Positions 1 to 11,467 of a stretch of DNA of 64,000 nt are shown here, one piece after another (position 1 is the stretch's first letter; every line of letters starts with the position of its first letter). Origin of the DNA: Gossypium raimondii (taxonomy: Eukaryota; Streptophyta; Magnoliopsida; Malvales; Malvaceae); assembly GCF_025698545.1 (NCBI RefSeq), contig NC_068570.1, positions 58,485,924 to 58,549,923 of the forward strand. Reading direction: 5' to 3'. Under the pieces are notes generated by a model. The model was not told the DNA's origin. It saw only the letters and a list, made by a program, of their open reading frames with translations, and searched no databases. The translations under genes and the position numbers were made by a program.

Positions 1-143
1 ATGGCGGGAAAATCTAATTCCCATTCCTTCGGCCCCTAGGGTTTATATACCATGTTCTATAAGACTATAACTCAATCCAAACTAGTTAACAAAGGTAAAC
101 CCTATCATTTTTCTCGTAATCCAAACAGAAAAAGAAGGGGAAA
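1..143 (+). promoter_or_regulatory. RTEL1: RTEL1 upstream region and 5' leader
   Basis: This short stretch precedes the RTEL1 start codon at 144. A TATA-like string (TTTATATACC) lies at about 42-51, roughly 95 bases before the ATG. Two telo-box-like motifs are visible: TAGGGTTT at 37-44 and AAACCCTA at 97-104. Telo boxes are known in plant promoters of genes active in dividing cells. Their use here is inferred only. The window starts in this region, so more distal control sequence is not seen. Confidence 0.45.
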
Positions 144-1239
144 ATGCCCACATACAAGTTACGGGGAATCGATGTTGATTTTCCGTTCGAGGCTTATGAT
201 TGCCAACTAGTTTACATGGAGAAAGTTATTGAAGCTCTCCAAAAGGTACATTCTTAAAATTTTTGTAGTTACTATTGCTGTTTAGTGTTAAGGATTTTTT
301 TTTTGTTATTCTGAGCAGTGGAATTGAATTTAATGAACAGTGATCACATGTCTGATTTTCTTCAATTTTTTAAGAAAATATATAAAAAACTAAATTTTAG
401 GTTATTGAAAGTACTGATTTTTTTCGGAGAAATGTGTTAAATTATAAAAAAATTTTGGGTGCTGTTTTGAAACATGGTTATGCAATTGAAGGGCATTCGG
501 GTAATTTTTATTTATATTTTGGCATGGTTGAGTTGGATATTGATGTTGGGTTGTTTTAAATTCATGTTCTGGGTTCTATTTTTAGGAACTAAGTGATGTG
601 TAGTATGAATTTTGTTTATTTAAGGTTTGTTCTACTTGTTTTATGTTGCAGAGGTGTAATGCACTTTTGGAGAGTCCTACTGGAACTGGGAAAACATTAT
701 GTCTTCTCTGTGCCACATTGGCCTGGAGGAAAAGTTTGGGTGGTTTTTCAACTGGGAGTAGTCAAAGAAAGAGTGAATTCCATGGGAGTCAATCTGACGT
801 AGGATCATCAGAGTCTCAATCCAGTAACCATCCAACCATAGTGTATACCTCACGTACTCACAGCCAACTTCGGCAAGTCGTTCAAGAGTTGAGAAGAAGC
901 AATTACAGGTCATGGTTGATTGTTTCATTACACATGATTTAGGTTTCTTTATCAATAGCTTATTGTTCCAGTTGTGTTATGCGTGGTTTGCTGTAGTGGA
1001 GATGATTGATATTTGTCCTCCAAATTTAAGGAAAAACTGGAAGAGCATATGTTGGTTCATGCTCTTTTTTGACATCTGCATCTGAGCTGATTTTGTTCAG
1101 TCTTACCACTTCCAATATTAGGCTGTAGACCAATGTCTTTGGGCTGGCTTACCAGACATGTCTGATCTGATCCATTCTCCTGGAAGACTTTTGTCTTGTT
1201 CTAGCCAGAGCCCAGGAGAATGTTTTTGAGCTGATAACT

Positions 1240-1299
<60 letters not shown>

Positions 1300-4200
1300 C
1301 TCTTTTTAAAAAATATTTGTGTTAGAATCTATTGTCTTAAATTTGTTTGATAAGATAAGAGGTGGGATCTTGAGGTAATATAATATGCTTTGGAACTGAG
1401 CAATCGTGAAACTCTATTAAGCCGTATGTTCAATGGCTTGATCAAGTTGGCGACAAACTTCCTGATACTTGGTTTGTTTAACAAATGAGTTTTACATTGC
1501 ACATTGAGCTTGGCTTGATTATTAACCCAAGCTCCATCTGTTTTAAACCTCAATTCAGTTGCTTTTTGATTGGAGCATAAAATAACTGCTGTATTTCTTG
1601 GAAATCTTTTCACTAGAGGTTTCAACTTGAATCATTCTTAGATTATCTGCATTTTACTCCTTGCCTAACTGGTTGTTGTTGTTGTTGTATTTTTTTTTTC
1701 TCCTGATCAGTATTTATATGAAATGTTGCATGTCTAGAAACATTAAGTCTTGAAGAAAAAAAATTGAAGGTATAACAACACTTGAATTTTCATTTCTTTG
1801 AATGTGGCATAAACTTTGTTTGTCTTTTATCAAAAGAAAGAGAAATATGAAGATACTGCAGATTTCCTAGCATTTTCTTGTCATCTATTACATCTAAGGG
1901 AGCTTCTCTTGTTGTTAATCATTGATGTTAAAATATGTTCTTAAGCTTCTTCAGGGGTATCGGTGGACATTTATGTTGATATTTTCATAAGCTCAATATT
2001 TTGGCTTAGGGTTTTGACTTTCTGAATATTAGAGGATGTACAGGCCCAAGATGGTAGTTTTAGGTTCTCGAGAGCAATTGTGCATACATGAAGAAGTAAG
2101 TTTACTTCGAGGAAAAGCCCAGACAAATGCCTGCCGTTTCCTTTGCAGAAAGCGTCAGAAGCGTTCATGCACTCATTTTTCACGTGTTGCTGGTACTTGT
2201 TCATTTTTATGCATAGATGTCATTTGAAATACACCACCCATGCCCTGAATATGTCAGCATCTATTCAATAGGTCGTTTAATTTAAACTGTTAACTCTTGG
2301 TTGATGTACATGTTCAATAGGATGTGGACTTTGATTCTGGCTTTAGAGTGTGTGATAATTATTAGGAATTGCTGTTAAAGGTTTGTATCACATTGGATTG
2401 TTATCCAATCTACAAGAGGAAAGTAAGAAATGCCTATATATATTCATCATGGTAATGCGGAGATAGTTTGCTTGATTTCCTTTTACAAAGTATTACTTCA
2501 TGATGGTCATACGAGCTTGATATGAACAATAGGGAAGAGTTGAGATACTGTTCTAATGTTCTCTGGACTATACTATTCAATTATTTCCAGTGAATTGAGC
2601 AACTATCTCTGTAATTTCTTTTTTGAAGCTTTCATTTGGAAATAGTTCAGGGGCATCCAGTGTCAACTAATGTTGTTTTTTTTATTGTAGATTATATGAA
2701 GAGCAATCCTCATATTGGTGATGAGCCTGTTGACATAGAGGATTTGGTGAATATTGGAAGAAAATATGGACCGTAGGTTTCTGCAGTAGTGTTCTCTTTC
2801 CATACTTCATATGGTTGTTATTTTTGCTCCAATGCATGTCCTGGTCTAAAGCCCCACTACTAATTTCAATATTGTTGATTATGTTTTCTTGCTGGTTTTT
2901 ACAATGTCCTTTTTCTTGTAGGTGCCCTTATTATGTAGCGCGAGAACTCCACAAGGCTGTTGATATTTTATTCGCACCTTACAACTATCTCATAGATCGT
3001 GAATATAGAGGATCTCTTAATTTTGAGTGGCACAATAGCATACTGATTTTTGATGAAGCTCACAACCTTGTAAGGGGAAAATTGAAATTTGTAACTCGAA
3101 CTTATGTGTAAATTTTAGATAGAACATATTTTCTGCTGCTAATTGAAATTCTTTGTTCACTACTGTTGGAATTTAGTTATTCTACTGAATGACATAGGCC
3201 AACTCATTTGAAAGTCATCTTTCTTCCTTTTGTTATGTGAGCTTAGCTACTAATTTCATGGGAATACAATGCAGGAAAGCATATGTGCTGATGCTGCCTC
3301 TTTTGACTTGTCTTCTGGGCTTCTGACTGCATGTATATCTGAAGTGAAACATTGTGTTGACCTAGCTGTTGGGAGGCGAGAAGAATCAAATGATAAATCA
3401 GGGAATCCTGATAACTTTGCAATCCTTAGAGGTTAGTCAATTGGTACATTGAGAACGTATCTATATTGCTGTTCTTAGAAATGCTTTTGTATGCAACTAT
3501 ATATAAGCTTTTATTATTTTCAAATGCCAGAGTTGTTTCTTCAATGAATTGTATTTGTCCTCCTGCTTGAGTTAGCTTTGGTTCTTTAAGTTGAGGATAT
3601 TGTACTTCTAGAAAACCTTTCAATCACTTTGCTGGCAACTTCAGCTTAATTGTGTTTTTAATTTCATTGTACTTATGTATGAGTGTGTGCACATCTCACT
3701 TTCTTTTTATATACACACGTATCCTTATCAATGCATTTATTTAGAGCTTATTCTGCATGTTTTTAGCTCTTCTTTTGAAACTTCAGAAGCGAATTGATGA
3801 AGTTCCCATTGAATCCAAGGAACTTGGATTTACCAAGCCTGGGCCCTACATTTATGAACTACTTGCTGATCTTAATATCACACATGAAACTGCATCTAAG
3901 CTTATCGAAATAATTGAGGATGCTACTGTGCTGCTTGAGGAAGATAAGAAGCATGATGCAAAGGGAAATGGCTGTAGGCTGGAAAGCATTGGCAACATCC
4001 TTAAAAGTATATACAGAGACAAGGGCAATGGTCATGCTGATTCTTATCGTGTAAGCTTGGATCTCAGTGCCTTGAGTTGACAGACTCATGACAGTGGATG
4101 TTGTTATCATTACCTTTTTAATAGTGGGCATTGTTTCCATACTATTCTTCCCTAAGCTAGGCATCTTATGTTTGAACTCTCATCTGTTATTTTAGGTTCA

Positions 4201-7200
4201 TGTGCAAGAGGCTGAGGTGAATGCTACAGATATCTTCAAAGGTAATTCAGAGACCAAATTGTTAGAATTTGTTATTTGCTCTTTAATTTGTTCTACATGT
4301 GTATTTACCCTGCTTGATTCAATTTAGTTCTTTATTTAGATCAGGTTGACATTGTTAAAAGATCATTATGATTCTTCCGGTTGTCAAGTGTGAATGTAGG
4401 CATATGAACACCCCCTTTTTTAGGAGCCTCATGGTTTACAAAGAAGATTAACTTTATTAATACATAAACAAATGAGGTTATTCTTTTCTTTTCTTTTACC
4501 TAACTAAATGAAAAACTGGCTGGGAATCTGGGATGCAGTAAGGATTGAGGAAAAGAAAATGAACAATAAGAAGCACTAAAAAAGAACTGGTGCTTATTGG
4601 CATATGCATGTGATGTTAGTTGGAACTTGTGGAAATTACCCACATTGGTTGTAAGATATTGTTGTTAGTAACAAGGTTGTTGGTATTTCCTTGTATCTTG
4701 TTCAAAATCAAAATCTTTCTTGTTATACTTGCATGAAATAGTAAGCCATTTAGTTACAAGATGAGGATCTTCCATCCTCCAGCCTCCTGTATACCAAAAA
4801 TGGGCAGACAAAAGAAGGTAGACTTTTGTGTATTCCAAGGTGCACTATAGGTGCATATTCTTTCTTGTTGTAGAGTTTCATCTCAAAATTTATACAGATT
4901 TTACGGAACACATTCCTATCTTTTTCTCTGAATTTATTCCACTTCTTGACAATAATTGATGCACTTCATATAGCTTCATCAGTCAATAATAACAGATAAG
5001 GGAGCTACAAGGTTCTGGTCCTGGATACCACCATTCTGCTGTGATGTTTTAATATGCTTTGTGGCTTTTGAACTTTGGCAGGTAAGTCATCCAGGATACT
5101 CAGCTGGTGGTGCTTCAATCCAGGAATTGCCATGCAGGAGTTCTCTGAAAGGGGTGTTGGATCTATTATATTGACATCGGGTACATTATCTCCCTTGGAT
5201 TCATTTGCACAAGAATTCAAATTGTAAGTTGCACCAATTCATTCTTTTTAAAATTATTTTGCTTTGGCTTTCTTGAATCTTAATTACTAAAGAGAGAAAC
5301 CTTCTGCATGTTATCTCAGAGATTTTCCTATTCAGTTGGAAAATCCTCATGTAATATCCTCAAATCAGATATGGGCCGGAGTTGTACCACTTGGTCCATC
5401 AGGTCGTCCCTTCAATTCATCTTTCCGATTTCGTGATTCTCCAGAATACAAACAAGAGCTGGGCAATGCTATTGGTATGTGAACCTTTTCATAGATAATA
5501 GTTAGATGTGCCGATGGTAAAACTAGTATTAGTCTAATGATCTCTGGATTCTCTTCTCAATTTCTCAATCCAATGAGAAATATAACACTTATTGGTGGTA
5601 GAAAGGCTATTGGTTCTTTTCTCAGCTTCATCATGTTACTGCACTGGAGGGAATTCATTGAATATACAATTTTCTGAATAATAGACATGAGCAGGTCTGG
5701 ATAAAATTTGCTAAGAGAGCTGTCAATAGGTCCATAGCTCAGTGGGAGATCATTTGACTGTAGATAAAAACATGCTATGACTATCTTTAGCCTGGTGGGT
5801 TGAGTATACATGTTCAAAAGATTCAGACTTTGTAAAAGAAAGAGCATGTTGTTTACACGAGGCAATATCAACTATTAATGTGTTGATCTAAGAGGGATTT
5901 CTAAGTTTATACATGGAAACAATAACTTTCAAAGAAGGAAGTCCTTTATTTAACTATAATAGGCTTGAAGTATTATGCTCAAATTGTGCAGAGTTGCCTT
6001 GCGTATGCTTCAGATTATGATAATTATTGACAATAAGGTTTCCATATTTGCCTTAGTAGCCATAATGTTTCAGTAACATTGTTTTTTTTTTTTTTCTCTT
6101 TTTGAGTTATTTTCCAGTCAATTTTGCTCGAATTGTACCTGATGGACTGCTTGTGTTCTTTCCATCTTACTACCTTTTGGACCAGTGCATTAGTTGTTGG
6201 AAGAACATGGTAAGATCTTGGAACAAGAATAAGGGAGAAAGGAAGTGAATCCATACTTTTAGCTTCTTAAACATTATGTTCTTTCTCCTTTCAGGGTAAT
6301 ACAAATTCAAGTACGATATGGGAAAGAATATGCAAATTTAAGAAACCCGTTATTGAACCCAGACAATCTTCCCTCTTTCCTATGGCAATTGAGGTTGTAG
6401 ATCCAGGAAATTTTAATTTGTCTTATATAGTATTCAAACAATCAGAGAATTCATAGCCCGGATAAATAGTTTCTTTGTTTGGGCAGGACTATATGACTAA
6501 ACTAAAGGACACCTCCACTTCGGGTGCAGTATTTTTTGCAGTTTGTCGTGGCAAGGTATGCTGTTCCCATCCAAACATAAAGCAAATCTTTGTTTTTGCA
6601 CTGTGCCAGACATACATGTAACATGTTTTATGGTGATAAAAGAATGGAGAGATCTCCTTTGTGCTTTCAACCATATATTGTGCCTATGGAAAGGTTGTTT
6701 GGGGGCTTCAGAGATACACCCTTACAAGCCTGTTTAACATAATTCTTGTGTAGTGGTGTTTTACTATTATAAAGGAGAAAATACATGCTACCTGCTAGAT
6801 GGAAAATAGCTGTGTTATATAAATTCCAGAATATGTTTCTAGCATACTTTTTTTTTTTTTTCTTCTTTTCTGATTTCTGATTCCTTAATAAATACTTTTT
6901 TATATATTCAAGAGATGTAAGATTTTAGTGAATATAGCATTATTCCCCACTAAAAGATATACGAACGAGTTCACCTTGTATTTGTTACTAAACCTTGGAT
7001 TAATCTATGGAGCAATTTTCTTTGTGATCCTGAACTTCATCTTTATTTATACTTATGTTTAGTTCCAGGTTCTCTAGATCTGTATGAACAGTGCTGTTAG
7101 TAATAATATATAATAAAAGTAATGACTCAGGTAGCATTTCTTGCTAATGATTGATGTTCTACATGGTTTGCGAGTCTCTGTCTACCATGGTTGATTCTTT

Positions 7201-10200
7201 TTTCCCCCTCTTTCTATTTCTTCAGGTCAGTGAAGGATTAGATTTTGCTGACCATGCTGGAAGGGCAGTGGTCATCACTGGGATGCCATTTGCCACGCGG
7301 ACAGACCCCAAGGTTTGGTCATCCTTAGCCTATTGCTCAGTTTCTTCATTGGCAGTTTTCACTCCACTCTTTATCAGCTTTGCTTTTTTCTAAATCTATT
7401 ACTGAATGAGCATCATATAACTGATTTGGCCATTAAAGATGAGTGTCTACATCTGATAATATGACAGGTTCGTCTCAAACGTGAGTACCTGGACCTACAG
7501 GCACAATCACCGAGGGAAGGATGTAAGGTGATGACTGATGCAGATATTTCTCGGGTAAAGATGTTTTTGAAACTTAATTAAATGCTTTTCATTTTCAAGT
7601 AAACTGTTTCCATGCTAATTTCATCAGATGATTAAGTTGTTATCTGGAGAAGAGTGGTACAATCAACAAGCATCAAGAGCTGTAAATCAGTCAGTCGGAC
7701 GAGTTATCCGTCACCGTCATGATTATGGAGCGATTATCTTTTGTGATGAAAGGTATTTGCTTTCTATTGCCCTTTCCTTGTGATCTTTCATCTGAGTATT
7801 CTCCAAGTAGTAAATGCTTGAAACTGTTATATTAGCAGTTTCTGTATGATGTGTTCCCTTCAACTCTCTTTCGGAGACATTTGATATCTAGTATTGCTTT
7901 TCTCTTCCCCTACTGAGGGGTTAAAACTGTTACTCTGGTGCTTATTAATACATTGATTTAACTACTTAAAAGCCCCAGTTGTTAAATTTAGCATTTAGTG
8001 GTAAACTTGGATGTACTACCTTAGTTTACATTATCGTCTGGACCTGACCAAGCATGAAGCAAAAAGTCTTCTCATTTTGGAAGAATAAGACCTAAGCTGT
8101 AAACTTGGGAAGTTGAAGGCTCACAAGCGATTTGTTTGTGTGAACCCATCCATCCATTTTTTTTTTGTGAATTATTCATGGAGTTGTTGTATATAATGTT
8201 GGTTATGCCTCATCTTCTTATCCCTTGTTTTCTGTAACATAATATGTATATCACTTCTAAGTTAACACCTGCAGCATATGTATATTAACGTTTTATGTTT
8301 TTTTTTCACGTTCTTTTAACTAGTTTGCTGTTTATTATAATGTTGATTGTTTGTTTGTTTGAGTTTGATGTGTGTGTTTGCATATGTTGTTATAATCCAT
8401 TCAACTAGGAACCGTATGGTTGAGGTTTTCAGAAAATTTCAACTGTAAAATGCATTTCCCTAAAACTTGTTCTCCTTAACTTGGTCAACTTATTGTGCAT
8501 TTTCCTTCTATGGTTACTTTATCTTCTGAGATCTTTACAGGTTTGCTCAATCAAGTCGTCAGTCTCAGATATCAGTTTGGATACAGCCTCATATTAAGGT
8601 ATACTTCTACAAAATGAAGCAACCCTTTATTAGAAGGACTGCTTATTCCTCTTTACTTTTGCAGTGTTATTCCAAATTTGGGGATGCTGTTTTTACGCTG
8701 ACTCGTTTCTTCCGAGATGGAGGAAGCCGTACTCCTGCAAAGCCAGAACTAGCAGACCAGAAAACCCTTGGTTAAGTGTCCTTTAATGATGTTACTGTTG
8801 TCATGTTTCTTTGATTTGTATCTCTTGATCTTAAAATGTCCAAAACTATTGATGGAGCTGTTTGAAACCTAGCTTCTTTTTAGTTTTGAAGATCTGAAGT
8901 CTGAAGTTTTTGCTCTGGTTATCAACTGCAATTTTCTATTTAATTTTTATTGGTGGGGAAGTTGACCTTTGTCATTGAATGCAATGCCTTGCTGTTATAA
9001 GTGCATGGCTCTTTACACTCTTCTGATTACAGCATTTTTGATAATTTTGTCACCAAGATTACCTTCATAAAATCATCCATGTTTCTTAATTTCATACAGA
9101 TCCAAGTCCAAGTTCTACAAAACCAGTTCCCGATGAGATAAAAACTGCTCAGGCTCTGGACGAACCTTACACGGAAAAGCTCCCTGTTTTGGTATCTATT
9201 GTTTTCTATGCATAACGTCATCATTTTTATGAACTTCAGTTTCATGTTTTTCCTTCATATGAGTTGTATCTTAATAACGAGTGTTTGCAGTCTACTTCAA
9301 TGGATCTACCTCACTCCAAACACAAACTATCTTCTCTTTTAGATGTTAAAAGCAGCAACAACTCGAGCCATCTCAGAGATATTCCTCCCGCCAATCTTTC
9401 ATGTTTCACTACGTGTATGGATTTGAAAAAATTGAAGCAATCAAGTGGTCCAATGAGCAAAGAAAAAAAGTTGTTAATTACTGGGAGGGGAAAAATGCAA
9501 TATCAAAATCATGATATTATTGGTTTGACTGCTCATCTTCCATCAGATAAACAACAAAGTAAAGAGCAACAACTATGTTCTATGAAGAAACGCAAAGCAC
9601 TACTTATAGAGCATGATAAAAGTTCCAACATTAATGCATCTGATGCCCAAAGATCAGTGCCAAGAGACCTTCCTTTCACAGTAAGTTCAGTAAAGCACAC
9701 AATCTTTCTGATACTACAAATATGTTGAATGCTAATATTCATTTACTGCATAAGGATGATGGAGGTGCAGAGGTGGATGCCAAGTTTCTCAATCATAAAA
9801 AGAACCATGTTTGTGGAAGTGCTGAACAACTTGGTGCAGAGGAAACAAAAGGCTCCTTTTTTCTGATTCAGGTAAAATGCATCTTTTTCTTCCAAAATTT
9901 CTTATAAATGCCAGCAATTGAAAACTTTAATTGCTTTGATTCTATTTAAATTTTGGAATGAGTTTTAAGTTGAGAAACTTATCTTTGGAACCTCTAGAGA
10001 AATTAAGTTGAAAAGACTTGTATGACTTGCATTCATTCCTTGTTTAATTGTTGGAACCATCTTCCCTTAGTGATTTTTTTGTTAATTTGTCTTTTCCTGC
10101 TTTCTATTGAAATTCACAATACAGGCTAACTCTTGTGGATTTTCACTTTCCTGATTGCATTAAATGATTTGGATTGGGAATTTTTCTGAAAATTTCTTTG

Positions 10201-10922
10201 CCATCAGGTCAAAGAGAAACTTAGTCCTGCAGAATACAAAGATTTTGTGGGTTATATGAAGGAAATAAAGTCGAAAGTGATAAATATTGGTAATCCTCTG
10301 CAATGCATTGTGGAGTTATTTTCAGGACCTGAGAGGCTTCCTCTTCTTGAAAGGTATGCAAATACTCCAAAATGGTTGTCACCTAAAAAATAGCATTAAA
10401 TTTGAAGACTGAGCAATTACTTAACATTGTCAGTTAGGCATTGTGAAAAATAATTTAGTAGGCTTAACCTTGTATACATTAAGCAGAGACTTTCTGATGC
10501 TCATCCAGTTAATCCTATGATGCTATAAACCATATTCTGCGGTTCTAGGTTTCATTGGAAGTGTGGCAAAATTAATTTCCTATTCTCGGCATGAGTAAAT
10601 GACTTATATAGCTAAGCCCAACATTGTTTGAAATCATCAAATATGTTAGAGCCTTAAAGGCTGCAAGTGCCATCAGAGGTCTTATCTGCAACACTAGCAA
10701 AGAAACAAATTGCTAGTTTACACCATACCTAGACTACTGTCTACAGATTTTCTTTAACCTGTCATTCATTTCCATCCCCCTTGTTAGCTTGCAACTATTA
10801 TTGATTATTTTTACTGGATCTTACCCTCTGTTGTCATCTGTTACAGATTCAAGGATTACGTGCCAGCGAGATATCATTCTTTGTATGAGCAGTACCTTGA
10901 AAGAAGTAAAAGAAATGCCTGA
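144..10922 (+). CDS. RTEL1: RTEL1, regulator of telomere elongation helicase 1 (23 exons)
   Basis: XPD/FANCJ-family superfamily 2 iron-sulfur DNA helicase. Known members unwind D-loops, T-loops and G-quadruplexes in the nucleus during recombination and telomere maintenance. Exons: 144-245, 652-908, 2044-2192, 2691-2772, 2922-3069, 3275-3431, 3767-4050, 4196-4241, 5082-5223, 5320-5474, 6118-6209, 6295-6393, 6487-6555, 7226-7312, 7468-7554, 7628-7752, 8541-8598, 8665-8770, 9100-9191, 9291-9680, 9755-9871, 10208-10353, 10847-10922. They sum to 3,066 nt, giving 1,021 residues. Walker A PTGTGKT is at residues 43-49. The Fe-S cysteines are supplied by exons 3-5, ending at CPYY (C198). DEAH is at 241-244, SGTLSPL and EGLDFAD follow, and motif [12 protein letters not shown] begins at Q673. 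The C-terminal 70 residues resemble a harmonin-N-like domain. I see no RING finger. The start is the first ATG and matches the family's MPTYK-type N-terminus. The exon 21 acceptor (ATAAG) is weak, so that junction is the least certain. The gene converges on RLP-A. Confidence 0.93.
1243..1295. repeat. CT dinucleotide microsatellite
   Basis: An almost pure CT run of about 52 bases lies in RTEL1 intron 2. It is likely length-variable between individuals. No function is evident. Confidence 0.95.
5728..5775 (+). pseudogene. tRNA-Cys-like relic (5' half) in RTEL1 intron 10
   Basis: The string GGTCCATAGCTCAGTGG followed by AGA and CATTTGACTG closely matches the acceptor arm, D arm (A box) and 5' anticodon stem of plant nuclear tRNA-Cys, as I remember it. 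The position of the GCA anticodon reads GTA. The 3' anticodon stem is broken, and only a weak trace of the T arm follows near 5,790-5,805. It cannot fold as a working tRNA. It may be a tRNA pseudogene or the head of a tRNA-derived SINE. I see no clear SINE tail. Confidence 0.5.
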
Positions 10923-11467
10923 AAATCAGAGGAACTAAACTTATCTGGTTGAAACAGTAATTAGATGATGCCATTTGCCAATGTGATCGATTTGAAGTGA
11001 AACTTTGAGATTTTAGCAGCATGATACTTTCTAGATCAACAATCTTTGAAGAAACATACAAACATTATGGAAGGTTTGTATGTAGTAAACTGCAACTATG
11101 CACAGCGATTGGAAGCTTTTGGATGCATAACCAAGCAACCAAGTTGCTCATTTGTGTGTGGAGTAAAGAAACTTATTCAACATGAAGGTGGTGTTACACA
11201 TAGCAAGCAATCTTTTCATAATTATTTGTTGCTACTACTGAGATTATGAAGGACTAGACCTGGTGACAGCTAACATTTTGAACAAATTGGCATCAAACCA
11301 ACTGAAATAGCAGTGAAACTAAGAATATGGCTCGTGGGAGTTTTTATTCAGTTCCAGAAAAGCACTTTAAATTCATGTCTTTACAGTTTTCCATATAAAC
11401 ATGGCTTTGCAATGGACAGTTTTATACCCTTGTAAACCCTTTTTTATCGGAAATCGCAATTGCTTTG
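10923..11467. other. RTEL1 3' UTR and convergent RLP-A 3' flank
   Basis: This 545-base stretch lies between the RTEL1 stop codon and the relic of the RLP-A stop codon. It has no gene of its own. Almost the same sequence recurs after each RTEL1 relic at 15,916-16,440, 30,930-31,455 and 51,620-52,130, and in part at 62,990-63,190. This shows that the duplicated unit contains the RTEL1 3' UTR together with the RLP 3' flank. Short antisense open frames across it are by-products of that duplication. Confidence 0.8.

Noticed and set aside
10849-11061. Antisense open frames of about 70 codons conserved in four cassettes (also 15,842-16,063, 30,856-31,077 and 51,556-51,768)
   Set aside because: They overlap RTEL1 exon 23 and its 3' UTR. 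Their conservation is explained by recent duplication, and they show no domain or codon signature.
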